Origin: an uncultured Ruminococcus sp.
GTDB taxonomy: Bacteria; Bacillota; Clostridia; Oscillospirales; Ruminococcaceae
Length of the DNA: 5,990 nt
NCBI GenBank assembly: GCA_946186215.1
Contig: CAMHMM010000119.1
Span: forward strand, 1-5,990
Direction of reading: 5' to 3'
Below the pieces are notes generated by a model that was given only the letters and a program-made list of their open reading frames with translations, was not told the DNA's origin and ran no database searches. The position numbers were made by a program, and so were the translations under genes. Within the stretch, counting starts at the first letter, position 1. Each line of letters starts with the position of its first letter. This document shows positions 1-5,676 of this stretch, piece by piece.

Positions 1-145
1 ACTTGAAGCCATAGATGGAGTAGATTCCGCACAGGTAAGCTTTTCCTCAGGCACGGCAGTAGTCACCCTTTCATCGGATGTGGACGATGCTGTACTCAGA
101 AAGGCAGTTGAGGCCAAGGATTATACGGTCAAAAGCATCAGCTGA
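1..145 (+). CDS. C-terminal part of an HMA-domain protein (copper P-type ATPase tail or CopZ-like chaperone)
   Basis: Only the last 47 codons are present, read from base 2 to a TGA at 143-145; the gene continues to the left of the window. The residues read LEAIDGVDSAQVSF, then SGTAVVTLSSDV, then LRKAVEAKDYTVKSIS. This matches the second half of a heavy-metal-associated domain: helix 1 end, the 'GV-x-x-x-V-x-x-x-x-G-x-A-V-V' strand pair, the 'D-x-x-L-x-x-A-V' helix, and the final 'Y-x-V' strand. The metal-binding CxxC would lie upstream and is not visible. In Clostridia such a domain can be a free copper chaperone or the C-terminal extension of a CopA-type ATPase, and the visible part cannot separate these. 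A terminator follows 46 bases after the stop, so this ends its transcription unit. Confidence 0.72.
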   Translation, partial: LEAIDGVDSAQVSFSSGTAVVTLSSDVDDAVLRKAVEAKDYTVKSIS

Positions 146-191
146 ACCAACCTTACGGACTCAATGAATAAAACATATTGATCTTTTTCCT

Positions 192-226
192 ATGCTCTCC
201 CTGCCAGCGGCGTGGAGAGCATTTTT
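192..226 (+). terminator. Intrinsic terminator after the HMA-domain gene
   Basis: A 9-bp perfect stem pairs ATGCTCTCC (192-200) with GGAGAGCAT (214-222) across a 13-base loop. A run of five T (222-226) follows at once. The position, 46 bases after the HMA gene's stop and before a long noncoding stretch, fits a Rho-independent terminator on the + strand. Confidence 0.85.
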
Positions 227-232
227 AATGCC

Positions 233-295
233 GTGGGTAACTGCGGCGTTTCACTAAGTGTAAAAATAACAGCAGATATAAAAGCTCCGAGCTAC
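233..295 (+). repeat. Degenerate intergenic repeat, copy 1
   Basis: This segment starts GTGGGTAACTGCGG and ends AAAAGCTCCGAGCTAC. It aligns over its whole length with 324-384, with scattered substitutions and a few one-base gaps. The best-kept parts are the GGGTAAC head, the AGTG(T)AAAA block in the middle, and the AAAGCTCCGAGC end, which itself contains the interrupted palindrome GCTC-C-GAGC. The copy starts are 91 bases apart. Confidence 0.6.
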
Positions 296-323
296 AAACG
301 ACCGTTTCCTTTCAAAATAGCAT

Positions 324-384
324 ACGGGTAACAGCGGGCTTTGCCTGAGTGAAAATAATAGCAGGCATGAAAGCTCCGAGCCAC
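324..384 (+). repeat. Degenerate intergenic repeat, copy 2
   Basis: This is the second copy of the segment at 233-295, starting ACGGGTAACAGCGGGC and ending GAAAGCTCCGAGCCAC. It carries a small GGC-TTT-GCC hairpin near its start. The head recurs a third time from 413 (ACGGGTAGCTGTCGGCCTTG), 89 bases further on, and a fourth time at 438-448 (CGGGTAACAGC), but those copies lack the AAAGCTCCGAGC end. Confidence 0.6.
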
Positions 385-412
385 TGTTGAAAGGTTACCC
401 ACAAATGAAAGA

Positions 413-466
413 ACGGGTAGCTGTCGGCCTTGCCGACCGGGTAACAGCATATGCAACAAAACCCGG
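413..466 (+). repeat. Partial repeat copies with two adjoining hairpins
   Basis: Two truncated heads of the upstream repeat occur here, at 413-431 and 438-448. The first carries a perfect 6-bp hairpin with a 3-base loop (GTCGGC 423-428, GCCGAC 432-437). The second sits inside a 6-bp inverted repeat (CCGGGT 437-442, ACCCGG 461-466) whose loop contains the palindrome GCATATGC (447-454). No T-run follows either, so they do not look like terminators. Confidence 0.45.
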
Positions 467-471
467 TAAGA

Positions 472-517
472 AAATATGTTAATTTAACCTATTGTAAATC
501 TGCTACAAATATGTTAA
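472..517. promoter_or_regulatory. Paired AAATATGTTAA boxes, possible operator region
   Basis: The 11-base word AAATATGTTAA occurs exactly at 472-482 and again at 507-517, 35 bases apart. The first copy runs into the palindrome GTTAA-T-TTAAC (478-488). The second overlaps the proposed -10 region of the yitT-like gene. Such paired AT-rich boxes around a promoter may be a regulator's binding sites, but AT-rich repeats also arise by chance, and no regulator is identified. Confidence 0.3.
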
Positions 518-520
518 AAT
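493..520 (+). promoter_or_regulatory. Probable sigma-A promoter of the yitT-like gene
   Basis: A -35-like TTGTAA (493-498) is followed after 16 bases by TAAAAT (515-520). The latter is preceded by TGT, giving the extended -10 form TG-n-TAAAAT. Transcription would begin near 527 and leave a leader of about 105 bases before the ATG at 633. This is the only promoter-like site with both elements in the gap upstream of the gene. Confidence 0.55.
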
Positions 521-578
521 TATAAGGCTGTTGTGTCTTATTCCTGCAGCAGTTTCCGCGATACCCATGACTGATCCC

Positions 579-610
579 CTGTCAGCCGCCGGACAGAATA
601 AAACGGCTGA
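579..610 (+). other. Leader hairpins just upstream of the yitT-like gene
   Basis: Two overlapping, mutually exclusive hairpins can form in the leader. CTGTC (579-583) pairs with GACAG (592-596). TCAGCCG (582-588) pairs with CGGCTGA (604-610), which is the longer stem at 7 bp. The second ends 11 bases before the AAGGAG ribosome binding site. This could be incidental, or a translation-level control element; it matches no riboswitch class that I recognise. Confidence 0.25.
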
Positions 611-621
611 TGATCCCTGAA

Positions 622-627
622 AAGGAG
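622..627 (+). promoter_or_regulatory. Ribosome binding site of the yitT-like gene
   Basis: AAGGAG lies 5 bases before the ATG at 633. It is a strong Shine-Dalgarno match and fixes the start of the membrane protein gene despite its broken frame. Confidence 0.8.
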
Positions 628-632
628 ATAGA

Positions 633-1302
633 ATGAGCATAAAAACACGGATTATCCGCATAGCAGGCGGCCTTGTACTCACAGCGGCGGCTTATGTCCT
701 GTTTCTCAACCCCCACAGCATCTCGGTAGGCGGCATGACTGGACTCTGCGTTCTTCTCAACCGCTTTCTGAATATACCGAACACCATATCCCTTGCAGCA
801 CTCAACCTTTTCCTCTTCATTTACGGCTGGAAGGTAAAGGGCAGCGCATTCACGCTGCGCTCCGTCGGTGCAATGCTCGCACTCGGGCTGCTGCTCGACC
901 TGCCCTACCCCGAGATCACTCCCATATTCGGCAGAGCGTTCTCCATGGTGATAGGATCCTGTCTTTCGGGCGTGGGCTACGGCCTGATCCGCAGAAACGA
1001 GCACGGGCGGCGCAGATCAGCTCGGCATCATCGTAAACACAAAGCTCCCCCGCCTTTCGGTGGGAATGGTGATGAATATATTCGATGCATTCGTTGTCAC
1101 GATAGATTCGTTCCTCACCGGCAACTGGCTTTTTTCCGCAGTGGCAGTGCTTCTGTGCAATACCTTCATAGATATGACCGACTGCGCCGTAAACAAGAAG
1201 GGACTTCCCGCATGGCTCTACACTCCGGTACAGCGTGTGCTCGGAAAGATAACCATCCCGCCGGAAACATTTGAACCGGTTTTTGCAAAACTGTCCGATT
1301 AA
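633..1302 (+). pseudogene. YitT/DUF161-family membrane protein gene with one frameshift
   Basis: The frame from ATG 633 gives a hydrophobic N-terminal half of about 121 residues with probable membrane segments near residues 8-26, 31-46, 51-66, 74-90 and 102-119. It carries the family-like 'SVGGMTGLCVLLN' stretch after the first segment. Near 990-1000 the sense moves one frame forward: from 997 the codons read TSTGGADQLGIIVNTKLPR, then more membrane segments, then a stop at 1300-1302. The two halves repeat each other (SVGGMTG.. and STGGADQ.., each followed by a long hydrophobic stretch), as expected for one DUF161 protein of about 222 residues. One extra base or two missing bases explains the break. 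The uncorrected frame runs to 1274 and gives an Arg/His-rich, non-membrane tail. The protein lacks the DUF2179 C-terminal domain of full YitT proteins (about 280 residues). The family's function is unknown; location would be the cell membrane. A sequencing error is an alternative to a true pseudogene. Confidence 0.8.
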
Positions 1303-1320
1303 ACGGGCCCAGATACACTC

Positions 1321-1356
1321 AGGCTGATCATTTTTTACAATGATCGGCCTTTTTTT
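1321..1356 (+). terminator. Strong intrinsic terminator after the yitT-like gene
   Basis: A 12-bp stem (AGGCTGATCATT 1321-1332 with AATGATCGGCCT 1339-1350, one G-U pair) closes a 6-base loop. Seven T residues follow (1350-1356). It begins 18 bases after the stop at 1302 and separates this unit from the gat operon. Confidence 0.92.
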
Positions 1357-1376
1357 GAATTTACGCAGGAAAAGGC

Positions 1377-1405
1377 TTGCAAAATCAAATCCGATGTGCT
1401 ATACT
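1377..1405 (+). promoter_or_regulatory. Sigma-A promoter of the gatCAB operon
   Basis: TTGCAA (1377-1382) and TATACT (1400-1405) are separated by exactly 17 bases, and TGC directly before the -10 makes it an extended -10 promoter. Transcription should start near 1412, giving a leader of only about 26 bases before gatC. This leaves no room for a T-box or riboswitch, so the operon looks constitutively and strongly expressed. Confidence 0.85.
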
Positions 1406-1422
1406 GGAAGTTGATATTTCTC

Positions 1423-1429
1423 AAAGGAG
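1423..1429 (+). promoter_or_regulatory. Ribosome binding site that decides the gatC start
   Basis: AAAGGAG lies 8 bases before ATG 1438. An in-frame GTG at 1396 would add 14 residues, but it lies inside the promoter's spacer next to the -10 and upstream of the expected transcript start. The ATG is therefore the real start. Confidence 0.85.
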
Positions 1430-1437
1430 TTGATCTA

Positions 1438-1716
1438 ATGGAGCTTGATATGGTCAGGTACCTTTCAAAGCTTGCAAAGCTTGATTTCACCGACGAGGAG
1501 CTTGAACAGGCTGTCGGCGATATGACAAGCATTATAGGGATCATGGATACAATAAAGGACATCGATATAACATACGACCCCTACAAGGATAATCATAATG
1601 TATATCTTGAGGATCTCAGAAAAGACGAACCCATGCCGTCTCTGCCCACAGATAAGCTGCTCCAGAACGCAGTTAATCAGGACGGCTGCTTTGTTGTCCC
1701 CAAGGTAGTGGAATAA
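1438..1716 (+). CDS. gatC: GatC, scaffold subunit of Asp-tRNA(Asn)/Glu-tRNA(Gln) amidotransferase
   Basis: This 92-residue protein is the small subunit of the cytoplasmic GatCAB complex. It wraps between GatA and GatB and stabilises the amidase subunit; it has no catalytic site of its own. The sequence shows the family's helical N-terminus (VRYLSKLAKLDFTDEELE) and the C-terminal signature LRKDEPMPSLPTDKLLQNA, followed by GCFVVPKVVE. The length is usual for GatC (about 90-100). The start at ATG 1438 is set by AAAGGAG at 1423-1429 and by the promoter at 1377-1405. It is the first gene of the operon, with gatA starting 21 bases after its stop. The gene order C-A-B is the common bacterial one. 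Confidence 0.96.
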   Translation: MELDMVRYLSKLAKLDFTDEELEQAVGDMTSIIGIMDTIKDIDITYDPYKDNHNVYLEDLRKDEPMPSLPTDKLLQNAVNQDGCFVVPKVVE

Positions 1717-1737
1717 ACCGCAGAAAGGAATTGCAAT

Positions 1738-3183
1738 ATGGTTGAACTTACTATTACAGAGCTCAGAAAAAAGCTCGACAGCAAGGAAATATCTGCGGCA
1801 GAGCTTACACAGGCATATCTTGACAGGATAGATGCCGTAGACGGAAAGCTCGAAAGCTATATCACCGTAACACCCGAAAAGGCACTTGCAGCAGCCGAAA
1901 AGGCTCAGAAGTCCATAGACGAGGGCAATGCCACTCCCCTGTGCGGCATACCCATGGCGATAAAGGACAATATCTGCACCGAGGGCGTTCTCACCACAGC
2001 TTCCTCAAGGATGCTTGAAAACTTTATCCCGCCCTACAATGCGACCGTTATGGAAAAGCTCGACAACGCAGGCGCGGTAACACTGGGCAAGGTGTCCATG
2101 GATGAATTTGCTATGGGCGGTTCCACACAGACATCGTATTTCAAGAAGACTAAGAACCCCTTTGATCTTTCAAGAGTTCCCGGCGGCTCCTCAGGCGGCT
2201 CTGCTGCTGCGGTAGGTGCCGATCTCTGTGCTGCGGCACTCGGCTCTGATACGGGCGGATCCATCAGACAGCCTGCTGCATTCTGCGGCGTGACAGGCCT
2301 CAAGCCCACCTACGGCAGAGTTTCAAGATACGGCCTTATCGCATTCGCAAGCTCCCTTGACCAGATAGGCCCCGTTGCAAGAAGCGCTGAGGACTGCGCT
2401 CTGATACTCAATACCATCGCGGGCTACGACTTCCACGACGGCACAGTATCCAAGCTTCCCGTCCCCGACTTCACAGAGAAGATCGGCATGGATATGAAGG
2501 GAATAAAGATCGGCGTTGTTTCCGACTTCTTCGCTGAGGGCGTTGATGATGAGGTAAGACAGAGCGTTCTTTCCGCTATTGATTCCTACAAGGCAATGGG
2601 TGCTGAGATAATCGAATGCTCCATGCCCTCACTCAAATACGCTATCGCCGCATATTATCTTATCTCCTCCGCTGAGGCATCCTCCAACCTTGCAAGATAT
2701 GACGGCATCAAATACGGCCACAGAGCAGATGTTGCAGGCAGCTACAGCGACCTTATCGTTGCTTCAAGAAGCGAAGGCTTCGGCGACGAGGTAAAGAGAA
2801 GGATACTTCTCGGCAACTACGCTCTGAGCTCGGGCTACTATGATGCATACTACGGCAAGGCAATGGGACTCAAGCAGAAGATCAGAGAGGAATACGCACA
2901 TATCTTTGAAAAGTGCGACCTTATAATCACTCCCACTGCGCCCACTGTTGCATACGGCACAAACGAGAACATAGACGATCCCAAGAAGATGTATCAGGCT
3001 GATTTCTGCACTGTTACGGTAAATATCGCCTCCCTGCCCGCTATCTCCACTCCCTGCGGCTACAACAAGGACGGTATGCCCATAGGTATGTCCGTAGTCG
3101 GAAAGATGTGGGATGAATCACTGGTCATCGGTGCGGCAGATGCATTTGAAAAGAATTTCGCCCGTCAGGGCGCAAAGCTGTAA
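1738..3183 (+). CDS. gatA: GatA, glutamine amidase subunit of tRNA-dependent amidotransferase
   Basis: This 481-residue protein is complete (usual length about 485). It hydrolyses glutamine, or asparagine, to supply ammonia that travels to GatB for conversion of Glu-tRNA(Gln) to Gln-tRNA(Gln) or Asp-tRNA(Asn) to Asn-tRNA(Asn). The amidase-signature Ser-cisSer-Lys triad is intact: Lys76 in GIPMAIKDN, cis-Ser151 in the GGSSGGSAAAV stretch, and the nucleophile Ser175 in GSDTGGSIRQPAAFCG. These sit three residues earlier than the Staphylococcus aureus residues 79/154/178 as I recall them. Downstream family blocks are also present: TGLKPTYGRVSRYGL, DQIGPVARSAED, and near the C-terminus LPAISTPCGYNKDGMPIG. 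An AAAGGA ribosome site (1724-1729) lies 8 bases before the ATG. GatB's ribosome site begins inside this gene's stop codon, so their translation is probably coupled. Confidence 0.98.
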   Translation: MVELTITELRKKLDSKEISAAELTQAYLDRIDAVDGKLESYITVTPEKALAAAEKAQKSIDEGNATPLCGIPMAIKDNICTEGVLTTASSRMLENFIPPYNATVMEKLDNAGAVTLGKVSMDEFAMGGSTQTSYFKKTKNPFDLSRVPGGSSGGSAAAVGADLCAAALGSDTGGSIRQPAAFCGVTGLKPTYGRVSRYGLIAFASSLDQIGPVARSAEDCALILNTIAGYDFHDGTVSKLPVPDFTEKIGMDMKGIKIGVVSDFFAEGVDDEVRQSVLSAIDSYKAMGAEIIECSMPSLKYAIAAYYLISSAEASSNLARYDGIKYGHRADVAGSYSDLIVASRSEGFGDEVKRRILLGNYALSSGYYDAYYGKAMGLKQKIREEYAHIFEKCDLIITPTAPTVAYGTNENIDDPKKMYQADFCTVTVNIASLPAISTPCGYNKDGMPIGMSVVGKMWDESLVIGAADAFEKNFARQGAKL

Positions 3184-3188
3184 GGAGG
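3182..3188 (+). promoter_or_regulatory. gatB ribosome binding site overlapping the gatA stop codon
   Basis: AAGGAGG begins at the second base of the gatA TAA stop (3181-3183) and ends 7 bases before ATG 3196. It is a full Shine-Dalgarno consensus. The arrangement suggests that ribosomes finishing gatA restart on gatB, keeping the A and B subunits in balance. Confidence 0.85.
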
Positions 3189-3195
3189 CAGAATA

Positions 3196-4647
3196 ATGTC
3201 AGTTTCAGATTATATCCCCGTAATAGGACTTGAAATACATTCCGAGCTCCTTACAAAGTCAAAGGTGTTCTGCACCTGCTCCGCAGAATTCGGCGGCGAG
3301 AAAAACACCCGCTGCTGCCCTGTCTGCTCAGGTCTCCCCGGAACACTCCCCATAATCAACCAGACCGCCGTTGAATACGCTATCAAGGCAGGCTATGCAC
3401 TCGGCTGTGAGATAAGCAAGTTCTCCGTATGGGACAGAAAGAACTACTTCTATCCCGACCTTCCGAAGGCATACCAGATATCAGAGCTTTACTATCCCAT
3501 CTGTCTTGAAGGTGCAGTTCCCATCGAATATGAGGAAAACGGCGAAAAGAAAACCAAGACCATCAGGATAAACCACATCCACCTTGAAGAGGATGCAGGA
3601 AAGCTTGTTCATGATGATCTCAACGGTGTTTCCCTGTGTGACTACAACCGCTGCGGTGTGCCCCTTGTCGAGATCGTTACCGAGCCCGATATGCGCTCCC
3701 CCGAGGAAGCAAGGACACTCGTGGAGACCATCGCTCTCCTGCTCCAGTACGCAGGCGTTTCCGACTGCAAGATGGAGGAGGGCTCTATCCGCGCCGATGT
3801 AAATATCTCCCTTATGCCCAAGGGCGCGACCGAATTCGGAACAAGAGCCGAGATCAAGAATGTAAACTCCCTTAAATCCATTTACCGCACCATCGAGTAC
3901 GAGATAAAGAGACAGGCACAGATCCTCGACAGAGGCGGCAAGGTGATCCAGGAAACACGCCGCTTCGACGCAAACAAGGGCGAAACAAAATCCATGCGTA
4001 CCAAAGAGGATGCACACGACTACAAATACTTCCCCGATCCCGATATCCTGCAGGTAAATCTCCGCGATGAGGATCTTGAGCGCATAAAGGCATCACTGCC
4101 CGAAATGCCCAAGGAGAGAACAGCCAAGTATATCGGCATGGGCATCCCCGAAAAGGAAGCAAAGATCATCGTTTCCGACAAGCTGATCTCCGACTTCTTT
4201 GAGGATACCCTCAAGGCATACAACAACCCCAAATCCCTCGTGAACTTCATAAACGGCGAGATCATGCGCCGCATCAACTTAGGCGAGATAGACATGACCG
4301 CGCCCGCATTCGATGCAGTAAATGTTGCAAAGCTCGTTGAGATGTCCGACACGGAAAAGGTCTCCAAGAACGATGCCAAAGAAATATTCCGCGAAATGGC
4401 AGAAAAGGGCGGCAACCCTGAGGAGATCGCAAAGAACAGGGGTATGCTCATCGTCACCGATACATCAAAGGTGCTTGAGGTCATCGAAAGCGTTATCGCT
4501 GCCAATGAAAAGGCTGTTAATCAGTACAAGAGCGGCGATGTAAAGGTATTCGGCTTCCTTATGGGACAGTGCAGCAAGAGCCTGAGAGGTGCTGCTACAC
4601 CCAAGGTGATAAAGGAAGAACTTGAAAAGAAGCTCGCAAGCCTGTAA
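3196..4647 (+). CDS. gatB: GatB, tRNA-binding kinase/transamidase subunit of GatCAB
   Basis: This 483-residue protein is complete. With ATP it phosphorylates the side-chain carboxyl of Glu or Asp on mischarged tRNA and then amidates it with ammonia from GatA. Visible landmarks in order are VIGLEIHSEL (residues 9-18, with Glu13 and His15 matching the metal-site residues of the family), and a four-cysteine zinc site (Cys26, Cys28, Cys41, Cys44; C-x-C and CPVC). Next come DRKNYFYPDLPKAYQIS (80-96), HLEEDAGK (129-136), the family signature DYNRCGVPLVEIVTEPD (149-165), and SDCKMEEGSIRADVNIS. The C-terminal YqeY-like tail ends in YKSGDVKVFGFLMGQCSKS and contacts the tRNA. It is the last gat gene. 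No terminator follows it, so transcripts may continue into the regulator gene at 4699. Confidence 0.98.
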   Translation: MSVSDYIPVIGLEIHSELLTKSKVFCTCSAEFGGEKNTRCCPVCSGLPGTLPIINQTAVEYAIKAGYALGCEISKFSVWDRKNYFYPDLPKAYQISELYYPICLEGAVPIEYEENGEKKTKTIRINHIHLEEDAGKLVHDDLNGVSLCDYNRCGVPLVEIVTEPDMRSPEEARTLVETIALLLQYAGVSDCKMEEGSIRADVNISLMPKGATEFGTRAEIKNVNSLKSIYRTIEYEIKRQAQILDRGGKVIQETRRFDANKGETKSMRTKEDAHDYKYFPDPDILQVNLRDEDLERIKASLPEMPKERTAKYIGMGIPEKEAKIIVSDKLISDFFEDTLKAYNNPKSLVNFINGEIMRRINLGEIDMTAPAFDAVNVAKLVEMSDTEKVSKNDAKEIFREMAEKGGNPEEIAKNRGMLIVTDTSKVLEVIESVIAANEKAVNQYKSGDVKVFGFLMGQCSKSLRGAATPKVIKEELEKKLASL

Positions 4648-4661
4648 AAACGGCTTATACT
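4634..4661 (+). promoter_or_regulatory. Weak candidate promoter before the RpiR-type regulator
   Basis: TATACT (4656-4661) lies just after the gatB stop. Sixteen bases upstream is TCGCAA, which matches only half of the -35 consensus, and there is no extended -10 TG. Transcription would start near 4668, about 30 bases before the regulator's ATG. Readthrough from the gat operon is an equally good explanation for its expression. Confidence 0.25.
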
Positions 4662-4698
4662 ATCTATCCGGTACTCCACTGATAAAGGCGCATTGATT

Positions 4699-5616
4699 AT
4701 GAGCGAAAACGGACAAAGCATCGTTTCGGTGCTTGAAAACAGAATGAGCAAAATGTCCAAGGGACATAAAAAGATCGCCGCATATATGATCGAGCATTAC
4801 GACAAGGCGGCGTTCATGACCGCATCAAAGCTGGGCTCTGTGGTCGGTGTCAGCGAATCCACGGTAGTGCGCTTTGCCGCTGAGATGGGCTATGAGGGCT
4901 ACCCTGAGATGCAAAGAGCGCTCAGAGGCTTTACAAGCAGCCGTCTGACATCCATCCAGAGAATGGATGTGATGAACGACCACCTGAGCGGCGAGGATAT
5001 CCTGTCAAGGATACTGAGCTTTGATATAGAGCAGATACGCCGCACCCTCGAGGAGATCAACCGTGATGAATTCGAGCGCACTGTAGACGAGCTGGTGGCG
5101 GCGAAGAGCATATATGTCATCGGTGCCCGCTCTGCAGCGGTGCTGGCAAGATTTATCGTGTTCTACTTCAATATCATGGTGGAAAACTGCAAGATAGTCC
5201 ACACCACCAGTACAAGTGAAATGTTTGAGCAGATACTCGGTATCGGCGAGGGAGATATCATGATAGGTGTTTCCTTCCCGCGCTATTCCAAGCACACCGT
5301 AAAGGCATTCAGATATGCCCACGAACGGGGAGCAAAGGTAATAGCCATAACCGACAGCGAGAGCTCTCCCCTTGCAAAATACGCCGATCACCTGCTCACA
5401 GCCCACAGCGACATGGCCTCCTTTGCGGATTCTCTTGTGGCTCCGATGAGCCTTATCAACGCGCTTATCTGCGCGGTGGGGATGCGCAAGAAGGATTATG
5501 TGGAAAACAATTTCAAGACGCTCGAAAAGATCTGGGACAAATACGAGGTCTTTGAGAAAAACGACGATCAGGACTACGATCTGCCCGACAGGGATCTGCC
5601 TGATATAGATATCTGA
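4699..5616 (+). CDS. MurR/RpiR-family transcription regulator (HTH plus SIS domain)
   Basis: This 305-residue protein has an N-terminal RpiR-type helix-turn-helix (about residues 10-78; core AAFMTASKLGSVVGVSESTV, then VRFAAEMGYEGYPEMQ). A C-terminal sugar-isomerase (SIS) domain spans about 133-260, with IYVIGARSAAVLARF, GVSFPRYSKHT and GAKVIAITDSESSPLAKYAD. SIS domains in this family bind phosphorylated sugars, and the regulators control sugar, amino-sugar or related catabolic genes; the ligand here is unknown. The last 18 residues (288-305) are very acidic and hold a DLPDRDLPDIDI stretch. I chose ATG 4699, with AAAGG 10 bases upstream. An in-frame TTG at 4693 would add two residues but sits only 4 bases from that site. 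No sugar-metabolism gene is visible nearby. The downstream ABC exporter is the only neighbour that might be a target. Confidence 0.92.
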   Translation: MSENGQSIVSVLENRMSKMSKGHKKIAAYMIEHYDKAAFMTASKLGSVVGVSESTVVRFAAEMGYEGYPEMQRALRGFTSSRLTSIQRMDVMNDHLSGEDILSRILSFDIEQIRRTLEEINRDEFERTVDELVAAKSIYVIGARSAAVLARFIVFYFNIMVENCKIVHTTSTSEMFEQILGIGEGDIMIGVSFPRYSKHTVKAFRYAHERGAKVIAITDSESSPLAKYADHLLTAHSDMASFADSLVAPMSLINALICAVGMRKKDYVENNFKTLEKIWDKYEVFEKNDDQDYDLPDRDLPDIDI

Positions 5617-5642
5617 TGCTGTCTTGTCAAAGTGACTGCACA

Positions 5643-5676
5643 AAAGGGACTAACGGTTCTGCCGCAAAGTCCCTTT
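5643..5676 (+). terminator. Hairpin after the regulator gene, possible weak terminator
   Basis: A 9-bp perfect stem pairs AAAGGGACT (5643-5651) with AGTCCCTTT (5668-5676) around a 16-base loop that can add a 3-bp inner stem (CGG 5654-5656, CCG 5662-5664). Only three T end the stem and AACTGTT follows, so the U-tract is poor. It may be a leaky terminator between the regulator and the exporter gene, or a leader element of the latter. Its A-rich left and T-rich right arms also suit termination in either direction. Confidence 0.5.

Larger units (their letters stand above)
227..492. other. Repeat-rich noncoding stretch, no gene seen
   Basis: No credible protein gene lies between the terminator at 192-226 and the promoter near 493. 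The stretch holds two related copies of an approximately 62-base segment (233-295 and 324-384), two shorter echoes of its head (from 413 and from 437), and inverted repeats. These pair 233-241 with 394-402 (GTGGGTAAC/GTTACCCAC), 308-315 with 387-394 (CCTTTCAA/TTGAAAGG), 423-428 with 432-437 (GTCGGC/GCCGAC), and 437-442 with 461-466 (CCGGGT/ACCCGG). The first two share base 394, so they would largely compete. It could be a decayed mobile repeat, a small structured RNA, or simple duplication; the sequence alone does not decide. Confidence 0.6.

Noticed and set aside
405..482. 25-codon open frame (MKERVAVGLADRV...) with GAAAGG 10 bases upstream
   Set aside because: It is too short to trust, overlaps the repeat and hairpins at 413-466, and has no recognisable product or promoter.
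985..1003. Programmed ribosomal frameshift in the yitT-like gene
   Set aside because: There is no X-XXY-YYZ heptamer, no homopolymer run and no obvious downstream stimulatory hairpin at the break, so mutation or sequencing error is simpler.
582..1004. Minus-strand 140-residue open frame over the yitT-like gene
   Set aside because: It is antisense to a clear membrane protein frame, with composition typical of a shadow frame and no recognisable domain.
1396..1437. Upstream GTG start for gatC adding 14 residues
   Set aside because: It lies within the promoter, before the expected transcript start, while ATG 1438 has a strong ribosome site and gives the usual GatC length.
1357..1437. T-box or riboswitch upstream of gatCAB
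   Set aside because: The promoter at 1377-1405 leaves a leader of only about 26 bases, and the only hairpin nearby is the upstream gene's terminator.
3481..4017. Minus-strand 178-residue open frame inside gatB
   Set aside because: It lies wholly within well-conserved gatB coding sequence and reflects its codon use; no ribosome site or domain was seen.
5005..5643. Minus-strand 212-residue open frame over the RpiR-type regulator
   Set aside because: It is a shadow of the regulator on the opposite strand. The + strand frame has clear HTH and SIS motifs.
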